The notes: generated by a model from the letters alone, not told the origin. A DNA stretch of 64,000 nucleotides from Hymenobacter oligotrophus (GCF_003574965.1 NZ_CP032317.1:1922001-1986000), one strand, 5' to 3'. Counted from the stretch's first letter, positions 8,637 to 16,876 are shown. Made by a program: numbers and translations.

Positions 8637-9251
8637 TTACCGGGCCTGCCGTTGGCGCTCCACAATGGAGCGACCTAGGGTAATCTCGTCGGCGTACTCC
8701 AGCTCGCCGCCCACCGGAATACCGCGGGCAATGGAGCTGATGTGCACCTCGGGGAACTCGCGCAGGCGGCGCGTAAGGTAAAAGGCCGTGGTGTCGCCTT
8801 CCATCGTGGGGCTGATGGCCAGAATAACTTCCTTTACCTCGCCTTCCTCCCCTTGCATACGGTCCATCAGCGGTTCGATGTGCAGGTCGCTGGGGCCGAT
8901 GCCCTCGATGGGCGAGATGACGCCGCCCAACACGTGGTACACGCCCTGGTATTGGCCGGTGTTTTCGATGGCAATTACGTCGCGGATGTCCGACACGACG
9001 CACACGGTGCTATGATCGCGCAGCGGGTTGGCGCAAATCGAGCACTGCTCCGTGTCGGAGATATTGAAGCAGGAATTGCAGTACCGAATATCGAAGCGCA
9101 TTTTAGCCAATGCCTCGGCCAACGAGCTGGTCGTTTCCGTTTCGGCTTTCAGCAAGTGCAGCGCCAGGCGCAAAGCCGTTTTGCGGCCAATGCCGGGCAG
9201 CTTCGAGAGTTCCGCTACCGCGTTTTCGATCAGTTTAGAGGGAAATTCCAT
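8637..9251 (-). CDS. recR: Recombination mediator protein RecR
   Basis: RecR of 204 aa, which with RecO/RecF loads RecA at gaps. The order of elements is complete: helix-hairpin-helix [20 protein letters not shown], a C4 zinc finger with Cys58, Cys61, Cys70 and Cys73, a Toprim domain starting [14 protein letters not shown] and a C-terminal Walker-B-like piece. Length is typical. It follows clpS on the same strand but a 91-bp repeat element separates them, so they are probably not one operon. A strong terminator follows. Confidence 0.96.
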   Translation of the reverse strand: MEFPSKLIENAVAELSKLPGIGRKTALRLALHLLKAETETTSSLAEALAKMRFDIRYCNSCFNISDTEQCSICANPLRDHSTVCVVSDIRDVIAIENTGQYQGVYHVLGGVISPIEGIGPSDLHIEPLMDRMQGEEGEVKEVILAISPTMEGDTTAFYLTRRLREFPEVHISSIARGIPVGGELEYADEITLGRSIVERQRQAR

Positions 9252-9254
9252 TCG

Positions 9255-9342
9255 GGTTAGTTGTCGGTTGTCAGCTCTTAGTTGTCAGTTAGCCACCACC
9301 CACCTAGGGCCCTGACAACTGACAACGGGTAACTGGCAACGC
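9255..9342. repeat. Heptad-repeat hairpin element A
   Basis: The left arm reads in 7-nt steps GTTAGTT, GTCGGTT, GTCAGCT, CTTAGTT, GTCAGTT; the right arm reads CTGACAA, CTGACAA, CGGGTAA, CTGGCAA, so the arms are complementary. A CCTAGG hexamer sits in the loop at about 9302. It fills the space between clpS and recR and could form a long imperfect hairpin. Confidence 0.8.
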
Positions 9343-9624
9343 TTATACTACGTCGGCCGAAATGCCGCGGTCGTGAATGGCCGTGCACATGGGTTCCAGC
9401 TCTTCGTACGAGCCTACCTTCACGGTGCACTGGCCTTTGTAATGGATCAGAAGCGTGCATTGCTCGGCCTGCATAGGCTCGTGGCCGCACACGTCGATTA
9501 GCGTCTTGATGACGTGGTCGAAGGTATTTACGTCGTCGTTGTATACCACAAGGTCGCGCAGGTCGGTGCTTTCTTCCAGCACCAAAACCTCTTCGTCCGG
9601 GGCAATCAGCGGTTTGGTGTTCAT
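9343..9624 (-). CDS. clpS: ATP-dependent Clp protease adaptor ClpS
   Basis: A 93 aa ClpS, the adaptor that delivers N-end-rule substrates to ClpA/ClpC-ClpP. The conserved LVVYNDDVNTFDHVI segment, the HEPMQAEQCTLLIHYKGQ middle and the RGISADVV end match the family. The ATG at 9624 is chosen because a -7 box lies only 4 nt upstream, so longer forms would start upstream of the promoter; this would make the mRNA leaderless. Divergent from the S9 peptidase gene. No clpA/clpC is nearby. Confidence 0.94.
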   Translation of the reverse strand: MNTKPLIAPDEEVLVLEESTDLRDLVVYNDDVNTFDHVIKTLIDVCGHEPMQAEQCTLLIHYKGQCTVKVGSYEELEPMCTAIHDRGISADVV

Positions 9625-9628
9625 GGCG

Positions 9629-9636
9629 TAAAGGTA
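9629..9636 (-). promoter_or_regulatory. -7 box TACCTTTA, 4 nt before clpS
   Basis: Seven of eight matches to TAnnTTTG on the minus strand; only CGCC separates it from the clpS ATG. The expected transcription start would be at or next to the A of ATG. Confidence 0.55.
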
Positions 9637-9798
9637 CAGCTTCAGGTGGTAGGTTGTGGGCCGGCGGATGGTACAGCATAACACCCTGCGCCGTGGTATA
9701 GTTGCCGCCGAACCGGAATTTGTAGGGCGGCCATTTCTGTTGATTCTGCTGTAATTTCCCGGCACAATCGTTCGGCCCTCACCCACTTCTCGCCCTTT

Positions 9799-12018
9799 AT
9801 GCACGTTATTTTGCGGCGGCTTTCGCTGCCCCTAGTACTGCTGGCCTTGGCCGGCTCGCCCGCGCTGGCGCAGCAGCAACTCCTTACCGTGGAAGACGCC
9901 TTCCGCAACACCGCCCTCAACCCCGCCAACCTCCGGCAACTGGGCTGGATACCCAACTCGACAGACGAATACAGCTTTGTGCGCACCGAAAACGGGCAAG
10001 ACGAGCTGGTGCGCGGCCGCGTGGGCGGCACCCTGCAATCCGTGGTAACGCTCGGCAACCTAGGGCAAGCCTTGCAAGCCGCTGGTGCCCCGGCCGTAAA
10101 AGCCATGGGCTTTCCGCAGGTGCAGTGGACGGGCCCCGACGCCTTTTTGGTAGCCATGCCCAGCCGCGAGGTATTCCGCTACTCCACGGCCGAGGGCAAA
10201 GCCACCAAGCTGTTCGGCTACCAGGCTGGCGCCGACAACGTGGAGTTTGACCCGACCAAAACGCGGGTAGCCTACACCAAAGAGCAGAACCTGTTCATCA
10301 GCCAAGCAGGCAAGGAGAACGTGGCCGTTACCTCGGAAGCTAACCCGGCCATCGTGAACGGCCAAGCGGCTCATCGCTCCGAGTTCGGCATTACCAAGGG
10401 CACGTTTTGGAGCCCCAAAGGCAACAAGATGGCTTACTACCGCATGGACCAAACCATGGTAACGGACTATCCGCTGATTAACACCGCGGAAGTACCGGCC
10501 AAGGCCGAGCCCATTAAATACCCCATGGCCGGCGACAAAAGCCACCACGTAACCGTGGGCGTGTACGACGTGGCTACGGGCAAAACCGTGTTTTTGCAAA
10601 CCGGCGAGCCCAAGGAGCAATACCTCACCAACATCAGCTGGAGCCCCGACGAGAAATCGGTGTACGTGGCCGTGCTCAACCGCGAGCAAAACCACATGTG
10701 GCTGCGCCAGTTCGATGCTGCTACCGGTGCGTTGGTGAAAACCTTGTTTGAGGAAACCGATAAGGAGTACGTGGAGCCGCAGCACCCGCTGCAGTTTGTG
10801 CCGGGCCAGCCCGATCAATTTGTGTGGCAAAGCCAGCGCGACGGCTACAACCACCTGTACCTCTACAACACCGCGGGCAAGCTGCTGCGCCAGCTCACCC
10901 AAGGCCCGTGGCTGGTAACCGATGTGCTCGGCTTCGATGGCAAGGGCAAAACGGTGTACTTCGCCAGCAACCAAGAGGGCACCATTCAGCGCCAGCTCTA
11001 CGCGTTGCCCCTAGGTGGCGGCAAGCCGCGCCGCATCAGCAGCGGGGCCGGCACCCACACCGGCACGCTTAGCCCCTCGGGCGAGCGGCTGCTCGATTCG
11101 TACAGCAGCCAAACCACGCCGCGCACCGTTGCCGTGCTGGGCACCAAGGATGGCAAAAGCCAAGCGCAGCTGCTGAACGCGCCCAACCCGCTGGCCAACT
11201 ACCGCCTAGGTGCTACCAAGGTGTTCCCGATTAAGGCAGCCGATGGACAAACCGACCTGTACGCTCGCCTTATTACCCCGCCCAACTTCGACCCAAATAA
11301 GAAGTACCCGGCGGTGATTTACGTGTACGGCGGCCCACACGTGCAGCTCGTAACCGACTCGTGGCTGGGCGGCGGCAACCTCTGGATGCAGATGATGGCC
11401 GAGAAAGGGTACGTGGTGTTCACCGTCGACTCGCGCGGCTCGGGCAACCGCGGCTTGCCCTTCGAGCAGGCCACGCACCGGCAGTTGGGCACGCAGGAGC
11501 TGGCCGACCAGCTTAAAGGCGTCGATTACCTGAAGTCCTTGCCCTACGTGGACGCCCAGCGCATTGGCGTGCACGGCTGGAGCTACGGCGGTTTCATGAC
11601 GACGACCATGCTTACGCGCGCTCCGCAAGGCACTTTTAAGGTGGGCGTGGCCGGCGGCCCCGTTATCGACTGGCGCCTGTACGAGGTGATGTACACCGAG
11701 CGCTACATGGACACTCCGCAAGAAAACCCCGAGGGCTACCAGAAAGCCAACCTGCTCAATTACGTGGAGAACCTGAAGGCGCCGCTGCTGATGATCCACG
11801 GCACCATCGACGACGTGGTGGTGTGGCAGCACAGCCAGGCCTACCTTAAAAACGCCGTTGATAAGGGTGTGCAGCTCGATTACTTTGTGTACCCCGGCCA
11901 CCCGCACAACGTGGGCGGCAAAGACCGGGTGCACCTCTACACCAAAATCACGAACTACCTCGACATGTACCTGAAGCCGGAGGCTCCGGCTGCGGGCACC
12001 AACACGAGCGGACAGTAA
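9799..12018 (+). CDS. Secreted S9 family peptidase, dipeptidyl peptidase IV type
   Basis: A 739 aa serine peptidase with a signal peptide (residues 1-24, ending ALA-QQ), an N-terminal beta-propeller typical of DPP4 and a C-terminal alpha/beta-hydrolase. The nucleophile is Ser595 in HGWSYGGFM; the charge relay is completed by Asp671 or Asp672 in HGTIDDVV and His703 in GHPHNV. Such enzymes clip Xaa-Pro dipeptides from peptides in the periplasm or at the surface and are common in Bacteroidota peptide users. Complete length; stands alone; divergent from clpS. Confidence 0.94.
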   Translation: MHVILRRLSLPLVLLALAGSPALAQQQLLTVEDAFRNTALNPANLRQLGWIPNSTDEYSFVRTENGQDELVRGRVGGTLQSVVTLGNLGQALQAAGAPAVKAMGFPQVQWTGPDAFLVAMPSREVFRYSTAEGKATKLFGYQAGADNVEFDPTKTRVAYTKEQNLFISQAGKENVAVTSEANPAIVNGQAAHRSEFGITKGTFWSPKGNKMAYYRMDQTMVTDYPLINTAEVPAKAEPIKYPMAGDKSHHVTVGVYDVATGKTVFLQTGEPKEQYLTNISWSPDEKSVYVAVLNREQNHMWLRQFDAATGALVKTLFEETDKEYVEPQHPLQFVPGQPDQFVWQSQRDGYNHLYLYNTAGKLLRQLTQGPWLVTDVLGFDGKGKTVYFASNQEGTIQRQLYALPLGGGKPRRISSGAGTHTGTLSPSGERLLDSYSSQTTPRTVAVLGTKDGKSQAQLLNAPNPLANYRLGATKVFPIKAADGQTDLYARLITPPNFDPNKKYPAVIYVYGGPHVQLVTDSWLGGGNLWMQMMAEKGYVVFTVDSRGSGNRGLPFEQATHRQLGTQELADQLKGVDYLKSLPYVDAQRIGVHGWSYGGFMTTTMLTRAPQGTFKVGVAGGPVIDWRLYEVMYTERYMDTPQENPEGYQKANLLNYVENLKAPLLMIHGTIDDVVVWQHSQAYLKNAVDKGVQLDYFVYPGHPHNVGGKDRVHLYTKITNYLDMYLKPEAPAAGTNTSGQ

Positions 12019-12048
12019 TTTTGCTGCCTGCCACACTGGGTTAGAAGC

Positions 12049-12118
12049 AGGACCTTGTCACCGTGGAGGGCGTTTAGCCGTTCACGCGTGATGAGGTCCT
12101 CTCTTTAGCAAGAAGGTC
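12049..12118. repeat. Degenerate REP-like repeat
   Basis: Contains AGGACCTTGTCAC followed 40 nt later by GTGATGAGGTCCT, an imperfect inverted pair related to the AAGGACCTT core of the repeat at 2554. It is the only recognisable thing between the S9 peptidase and the next gene. Confidence 0.5.
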
Positions 12119-12162
12119 ACTGTCGAACCTGCTCCATCTTACCTGCTCACCGTTGTTCTAGA

Positions 12163-12714
12163 ATGCCCGCTCCTTCTACCGACTTCAAGCGTGCCCTGCG
12201 CCAACTTTCCGATAAAGAAAAAGAAGACCTGCTGCTGAAAGCCGTACGTCGCGACGCCGAGCTTTATGATTTGCTGCGCTACGAAATTCTGCCTGAGGTA
12301 GACTTGCGCGTAATTCAGGACGAGCACGCCGAGCGCATTGCCGAGCTGCTGCAAAAAGCCAACGGCCGCGTAATGAACCGCGCCCTCTCGCGGGCCCTAG
12401 GTAAAGCGGCCAAGGAAATTGCCCGGGCCAAGCGCATCACCAAAGACAAACGCCTGGAGGTGGAGCTGAGCCTTTACACCTTGCGCCTGGTGCAGGAAGA
12501 GTATAGCCAATACTTCGACGGGTACTTTCAATCGTTTTACGTGGCCACGGTACGAATGCTGCTGCGCACGGCCAAGCTAGTGCCCAAACTGCACGAAGAT
12601 TTGTGGCTGGAATACAAGCCCGAAATCGACGAAATCCTGACCACGCTGCGCGGCCACGAGAAGCACCGCCAACTGCGCTACGCGTTGCCCAAAGAGCTGG
12701 AGCTGCCGCACTAA
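12163..12714 (+). CDS. Conserved hypothetical cytoplasmic helical protein
   Basis: A 183 aa, highly charged and probably all-helical protein without signal peptide or membrane segment. The sequence starts FKRALRQLSDKEKEDLLLKAVRRDAELYDLL-like (a run of helices with Lys/Glu pairs) and has a second helical half with RMLLRTAKLVPKLHEDLW. No catalytic motif is visible. I do not recognise a characterised family; it looks like a conserved Cytophagales protein. Codon use matches its neighbours and contains a CCTAGG (Leu-Gly) at 12396, so it is a genuine resident gene. Confidence 0.75.
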   Translation: MPAPSTDFKRALRQLSDKEKEDLLLKAVRRDAELYDLLRYEILPEVDLRVIQDEHAERIAELLQKANGRVMNRALSRALGKAAKEIARAKRITKDKRLEVELSLYTLRLVQEEYSQYFDGYFQSFYVATVRMLLRTAKLVPKLHEDLWLEYKPEIDEILTTLRGHEKHRQLRYALPKELELPH

Positions 12715-12812
12715 ACGGCCCATTGAGGCGCAGCCTTTTGCGCTTAAACTACAATGGTTATAACAAAAGAATTATTATATAAAATAAATAAGAGCGAATG
12801 CAAAAACGGATT

Positions 12813-12820
12813 TAGATTTG
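12813..12820 (+). promoter_or_regulatory. -7 box TAGATTTG in an AT-rich leader
   Basis: Perfect TAnnTTTG, 52 nt before the ATG at 12873. The 60 bases before it (12755-12812) are strikingly AT-rich for this genome, as expected for a strong promoter. Confidence 0.6.
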
Positions 12821-12872
12821 GAGGCTGCGCATAACGCATTTAACTGCTCCACTCCTTCTCTTCATCCGTTTT

Positions 12873-13604
12873 ATGCAGAAAAACATTACCCGTATCCTTA
12901 CCGGTTGTGCATTCCTGGGCCTAACGAGCTGCGCGGGCAGCTATTCTCCCATTCGTCCGGCGCGCATTGCCACGTACCAATCGGTAGCCGCAGCCAACGC
13001 CCCCGTTGAGTTCGGCTACAAGTACAGCGCCCTGATTACCAACGGCCCCAACAAAAAGTACGTTAAGAAAGAGCGCAAGCAAGGCTACCAAATTGTGGCC
13101 GTTAGCGTGAAAAACAACACCAGCGCCGACATCAACTTCTCGCGCGACCTGGAGCTGTACTTCGGCGAGCGTCCGGTGCAGGCTGTGCCGTCGGTGCAAG
13201 CCGCCAACGACCTGAAGCAGGGCGTGGCTATTTACCTGCTCTACGTGCTCGGCATTGGCCGCCTAGGTGGCTCTACCGACCCCATGACCGGCCAGACCTC
13301 GGGCGGTGTGCTGTTTCCGTGGGGCCCGGCCGTAGCCGTAGGCAACATGCTGGGTGCCAGCGGCGCCAACAAAAACCTGCGCAACGAGTTTGCTACCTAC
13401 GACCTCACCAACAAGGTAATTAAGCCCGGCGAAACGGTACACGGCATTCTGCCCCTGCGCGAAACCAACGTGGCTCCGCTGCGCGTGGTACTGCGCAGCA
13501 GCACGGCCGCCACGCCGGCTACCCCGGCCGCCGAGCCCCAAGCCGCCCCGGCTGCGGCCCCCGCGGCCAGCCCTGCCCCCGCCAACAACGGCGGCCAGCG
13601 CTAG
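12873..13604 (+). CDS. Putative lipoprotein with Ala/Pro-rich tail
   Basis: A 243 aa protein with a lipobox (GLTSC, Cys20), so probably anchored in a membrane. The middle (about 55-105) reads like a small beta domain (QGYQIVAVSVKNNTSADINF) followed by two hydrophobic or glycine-rich stretches (AIYLLYVLGIGRLGG; LFPWGPAVAVGNML). The last 35 residues are almost only Ala, Pro and Gln. I do not recognise the family. The gene has its own promoter in an AT-rich stretch and ends before a strong bidirectional terminator. Confidence 0.75.
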   Translation: MQKNITRILTGCAFLGLTSCAGSYSPIRPARIATYQSVAAANAPVEFGYKYSALITNGPNKKYVKKERKQGYQIVAVSVKNNTSADINFSRDLELYFGERPVQAVPSVQAANDLKQGVAIYLLYVLGIGRLGGSTDPMTGQTSGGVLFPWGPAVAVGNMLGASGANKNLRNEFATYDLTNKVIKPGETVHGILPLRETNVAPLRVVLRSSTAATPATPAAEPQAAPAAAPAASPAPANNGGQR

Positions 13605-13626
13605 GCCCCCCTAGGTGCCTTGGGTA

Positions 13627-13681
13627 CCAAAAGCGAGAACGGCCCCACCTGCAATGCAGGTGGGGCCGTTCTCGCTTTTGG
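13627..13681. terminator. Perfect 27-bp palindrome, bidirectional terminator
   Basis: Arms 13627-13653 and 13655-13681 are exact reverse complements around one central base; the outer ends are AAAAG/CTTTT, so a T run follows in both directions. It lies between the convergent lipoprotein and YceI genes and would end transcription from both. Confidence 0.9.
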
Positions 13682-13702
13682 GCCTACTGGGTAGGAGGTT
13701 GA

Positions 13703-14359
13703 TTACTGAGCTTGCTGCTTGGCAATTACGTTGAAGCTCAGCGTGAAATTGTCGTCGATGGCCTTATCGGCGGCGGCGCCGAACAGGGTCGAGCCGTACT
13801 TCACGTCGTACTTGGTGCGGTCGACGGTAGCTACGCCCGAGGCCGAAGCCACGCCGTCCTTCACGCCTACTTTAGCCGGGAAGCTTACCACGCCGGTTTT
13901 GCCTTTGATGGTGAGGTTGCCGGTTACCAGGGCGTTGTTGCCGTTGGCATCGCCTTTCAGTGGCTTCAGATTCGTGATTACGAAAGTAGCGGTCGGAAAT
14001 TTCTCCGAGCTGAAGAAGTCGTCGTTCTTCAGGTGGCCCACCAATTTGCCGTTGTAGTCGGCGTCTTTGATGTCGTCCACCTTAATCGAGTTCATATCGA
14101 AGGTGAAGGTGCCGCCCGTTACTTGGTTGCCGCGCACCAGCATCTGGCCGTCTTTCAGAGCCACGGTGCCGTTGTGCTGGCCACCTACTTTTTTGCCCAC
14201 CCAACCTAGGGTGCTCAGCTGCGGCTGCGCGGCGTAGGCGTTGTTGTTGGCCTTGGCGGTACCGGGGGTGGTTTTCTTAACACCAAACTTCTCCTGAGCG
14301 TGGGCCGGAGCGGTAAACAGAGCGCCTACGAGCAGCAGGGGCAGAACAAACTTTTTCAT
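13703..14359 (-). CDS. YceI family secreted protein
   Basis: A 218 aa protein with a signal peptide (residues 1-21, ending AHA-QE) and a YceI lipocalin-like domain: STLGWVGKKVGGQHNGTV, TFDMNSIKVDDI, FFSSEKFPTATFVIT, and FTLSFNVIAKQ at the end. YceI proteins bind isoprenoid-type lipids in the periplasm. It is the second gene of a probable operon with the MarR regulator (50 bp gap, same strand), an arrangement frequent in Bacteroidota, so it is likely under MarR control. Confidence 0.92.
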   Translation of the reverse strand: MKKFVLPLLLVGALFTAPAHAQEKFGVKKTTPGTAKANNNAYAAQPQLSTLGWVGKKVGGQHNGTVALKDGQMLVRGNQVTGGTFTFDMNSIKVDDIKDADYNGKLVGHLKNDDFFSSEKFPTATFVITNLKPLKGDANGNNALVTGNLTIKGKTGVVSFPAKVGVKDGVASASGVATVDRTKYDVKYGSTLFGAAADKAIDDNFTLSFNVIAKQQAQ

Positions 14360-14409
14360 GATTTAAGAGAAGTGAGAGAACAGTTGTTGTGTTGCTAGCA
14401 GCGTGGTGT

Positions 14410-14859
14410 TTAGCTGCGGATTTTATCAAGTAAGTCGCTGAGCAGCGCGGCTTCTTCGTTGCTGAGGTTTTCGAGGCCGCTGTGCTTGGCGTTGGCCAGC
14501 TCCTCGGTTTGCTGCAGCAGCTCGAGGCCGGCGTCAGTAATGCGGATATCCACGGCCCGGCGGTTGCTGGGGCACACCTGCCGCGTTACCAAGCCCTTGG
14601 CCTCCAGCTTATCCACAATGCGCGAAGCGTTGCTGGTTTTATCGAGCATGCGCTCGATGAGCAGGTTCACGGTGGCAGGCTTAGGATGCTGCCCCCGCAA
14701 AATGCGCAGCACGTTGTATTGCGGCAGCGTGATGCCGTAGGGCTTGAAGGCCGCAGCCAGGCGTTGTTGCAGCCAGCCTGCCGTAAAAACCACGTTCAAG
14801 TGGGCTTTTTGGTAGGCGCTCTTGAACACCCGCTGTTGGATTTCGTCTTCGAGCTTCAT
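14410..14859 (-). CDS. MarR family transcriptional regulator
   Basis: A 149 aa winged-helix regulator. The dimer-DNA core is visible: LPQYNVLRILRGQHPKPATV, recognition helix region ERMLDKTSNASRIVDKL, the wing GLVTRQVCPSNRRAVDIRITDAG and the C-terminal dimer helices. It is transcribed first, followed by the YceI gene. Two overlapping palindromes at its promoter (14886-14907) suggest autoregulation. Ligand unknown; a lipid or phenolic signal would fit the YceI partner, but that is inference. Confidence 0.92.
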   Translation of the reverse strand: MKLEDEIQQRVFKSAYQKAHLNVVFTAGWLQQRLAAAFKPYGITLPQYNVLRILRGQHPKPATVNLLIERMLDKTSNASRIVDKLEAKGLVTRQVCPSNRRAVDIRITDAGLELLQQTEELANAKHSGLENLSNEEAALLSDLLDKIRS

Positions 14860-14879
14860 GCGTCATCTAGAATACGTTG

Positions 14880-14907
14880 CAAATATATGTACATACATTA
14901 TATGTAT
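14880..14907 (-). promoter_or_regulatory. -7 box TATATTTG with two overlapping palindromes (probable MarR operator)
   Basis: The -7 box is at 14880-14887 on the minus strand. Next to it lie TATGTACATA (14886-14895, perfect palindrome) and ATACAT-TAT-ATGTAT (14893-14907, perfect 6-bp arms). MarR proteins bind such palindromes between or over promoter elements. Confidence 0.65.
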
Positions 14908-15017
14908 CAACATCGTTCCAATATTTTTTTCACAAACCGACTAATCCACCTTTGCTTAGCCTTTGCCGTATGGAGGGCGTGCGGTAACAGCACAAACCAG
15001 ACCACACTCCTTCCTTT

Positions 15018-15608
15018 ATGAAAAAGCTGACCTCCCTCCTGCTTGTGATTGGCGCTTGCCTTACCACGGCCGCTGCCGCGCAAGCCCAAAACGCACCCGC
15101 CCAAGCTGCCCAGCAAGATAACCAGCGCGAACTTCAAAGCACCGATCAGTTTGTAATGCAAAACGGCTCGGTGGTAAAGCGCCGCGGCAACCAAACCGTT
15201 GGGCTAAGCCAAAACGTGCGCCTGCCCAACGGCACCAAGGTAAACGTGAAGAGCGGTATTGTGGAGCTGCCCGGCGGTAAGATTACTACGCTGAAAGAAG
15301 GCGACTACGTGCGCGCCGACGGCAGCATTGTATACGCCACGCCGCAAAGCGCCGCGGCCGCCCGCGGCGAAACCGCCCCGGCCGATGCCAAGTTTGGCGG
15401 CGTCGACCAGGGCGCGGTGCCCAGCACGGCCGAGGCCGACCAGCGCATTGCCGACCTAGGCCGCCGCGTTGATTTGATGGCGCAGAAGTTGCAACTGCTC
15501 AACCAGAAGATTTCGCTGCTCAGCCAAGGCCACCCCAAATTGCCCGACACCAGCCAGCTCGACAGCCAGATCAAGGCCCTCGACGAGCAACTGCGAAGCG
15601 TGAAGTAG
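15018..15608 (+). CDS. Secreted hypothetical protein with DUF6799-like repeats and coiled coil
   Basis: A 196 aa protein with a signal peptide (residues 1-23, ending AQAQ). Residues 43-105 contain short beta motifs (DQFVMQNGSVVKRRG; NVRLPNGTKVNVKSG; KEGDYVRADGSIVY) like those of the DUF6799 proteins frequent in Hymenobacter; this family name is from memory and uncertain. Residues 138-196 form a coiled coil (IADLGRRVDLMAQKLQLLNQ). Function unknown. It ends at a heptad-repeat element. Confidence 0.75.
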   Translation: MKKLTSLLLVIGACLTTAAAAQAQNAPAQAAQQDNQRELQSTDQFVMQNGSVVKRRGNQTVGLSQNVRLPNGTKVNVKSGIVELPGGKITTLKEGDYVRADGSIVYATPQSAAAARGETAPADAKFGGVDQGAVPSTAEADQRIADLGRRVDLMAQKLQLLNQKISLLSQGHPKLPDTSQLDSQIKALDEQLRSVK

Positions 15609-15715
15609 GTTGGTAGTTGATAGTTGTCAGTTGTCAGTTGACAGTTGTTAGTTGTCAGCCCTAGGTCGGAAGCCGTCAGCTAGCAACTAACAACTGTCAA
15701 CTAACAACTGACAGC
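15609..15715. repeat. Heptad-repeat hairpin element B
   Basis: Left arm in 7-nt steps: TTGGTAG, TTGATAG, TTGTCAG, TTGTCAG, TTGACAG, TTGTTAG, TTGTCAG. Right arm: CTAGCAA, CTAACAA, CTGTCAA, CTAACAA, CTGACAG. The arms are complementary and a CCTAGG sits in the loop at about 15660. It fills the gap between convergent genes. Confidence 0.85.
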
Positions 15716-16738
15716 TTATAAAACGGGCACCTGCGCTTGAGCGGTCAGGTGCCCGTTTGTTTCGTGCACCAAGCCGTAAGGCTCGTCGCGCACAATCAGG
15801 AAACCGTCTAGGTCGCACACTTCGGCCAGGCCACTGACCTGCAGCGCCGACCATATACCTAGGCTGGTTTCAACCATGCAGCCAATCATGGTGCGCAGAC
15901 CGTGCGCCTGAGCTTGGCGCAGCAGCCGTACGCCGTTGAGGTAGCCACCGGCTTTCATCAATTTCATGTTCAGCACGTGAAATTGCTCGGCAATGGCGGC
16001 GAAATCGGCAGTATCGGTCACCGATTCGTCGGCGATGAGCGGCCAGGGGCTGCGGCGGTGCAGGTGGCGGTAATCGTCGGTGCAGGTGGCGGGCAACGGC
16101 TGCTCTAGCAGTTGCACGTTCAGGCCGGGTAAGTCGCGTACTGCTTCCACGAAGCGCAACAGGCCATCGGCGTCGTGCCAGGCTTCGTTGCCGTCGACGA
16201 GCAAAGGGTGGCCGGGCAGCAACCGGGTTAGCTCGCGCAGCAAATCGGCGCCGCCCTCCTGGTTTACTTTCACCTTCAGCAGCGGAAAACGCGCCATGCC
16301 TTGCGCCTGCACAAAACCGGCCACCGCGCCTGGCTCCATAATGGGCAGGGTAAAGGCCGTGGGCACCGCCGCGGCGGGTGTGGGCACTTGCAGCAGCTCG
16401 GGCACGCTCAGGCCTTGCTTGCGGGCCTGGTGGTGCACGTAGGCCGACTCTACCGCGAAGCGTAGCGCGTGGGCGGGATTGGCGGCATCGAGCAGGGCCG
16501 TTAGGTCATGGAGGTGCTGCACGCTACCTAGCCCGGCTTGTTGCAGGGCGGCAAATTGTGCCAGCAGCAGCTCGGGCGTTTCGGCGTAGCGCACGTTGGG
16601 CGCAGCTTCGCCCCAGCCGGCCTGCGCGCCTTCGCCCGCCCGCACCAACAGGTTGGTTTTGGCGTCGGAGGCGTTGCGCGAAATTTTCCAGGTAAAGCGA
16701 AGCGGCAGCTCGAGCGAGCCGATGGACCAGTGCAGCAT
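15716..16738 (-). CDS. Dipeptide epimerase (L-Ala-D/L-Glu epimerase type), enolase superfamily
   Basis: A 340 aa enolase-superfamily protein. Active-site residues appear in order: Lys155-x-Lys157 (LLKVKVN), Asp182 (VDGNEAW), Glu212 (LEQPL), Asp237 (ADESV) and Lys262 (NMKLMKAGG). The Asp309-x-Asp311 pair (CDLDG) is the substrate-ammonium motif of dipeptide epimerases, favouring L-Ala-D/L-Glu epimerase, used in recycling murein peptides, over other members. Start at 16738 is the first Met in conserved sequence. Its last codons are part of a hairpin terminator. Divergent from the symporter gene, which could take up glutamate; that link is inference. Confidence 0.88.
   Translation of the reverse strand: MLHWSIGSLELPLRFTWKISRNASDAKTNLLVRAGEGAQAGWGEAAPNVRYAETPELLLAQFAALQQAGLGSVQHLHDLTALLDAANPAHALRFAVESAYVHHQARKQGLSVPELLQVPTPAAAVPTAFTLPIMEPGAVAGFVQAQGMARFPLLKVKVNQEGGADLLRELTRLLPGHPLLVDGNEAWHDADGLLRFVEAVRDLPGLNVQLLEQPLPATCTDDYRHLHRRSPWPLIADESVTDTADFAAIAEQFHVLNMKLMKAGGYLNGVRLLRQAQAHGLRTMIGCMVETSLGIWSALQVSGLAEVCDLDGFLIVRDEPYGLVHETNGHLTAQAQVPVL
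15721..15758. terminator. Hairpin terminator overlapping the 3' end of the epimerase gene
   Basis: Perfect 13-bp arms AAACGGGCACCTG / CAGGTGCCCGTTT with a 12-nt loop. It encodes the last residues of the epimerase (stop at 15716-15718) and also faces the end of the gene at 15018, so it can stop both. Confidence 0.75.
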
Positions 16739-16818
16739 ACGGGAGCAATACGAGCCCACTCGGGCAGGGGTGCAAATTAAGCCAGCGGCGCACATCAGCG
16801 GACTGCCGCCCAAACGTC

Positions 16819-16826
16819 TATCTTTG
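16819..16826 (+). promoter_or_regulatory. -7 box TATCTTTG upstream of the symporter
   Basis: Perfect TAnnTTTG, 50 nt before the ATG at 16877, in the 138-bp divergent region shared with the epimerase gene. Confidence 0.65.
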
Positions 16827-16876
16827 TCCACCTTCGGTACCCCCATCCGAGCCGAAGACTGGACTTACTGCTATTT

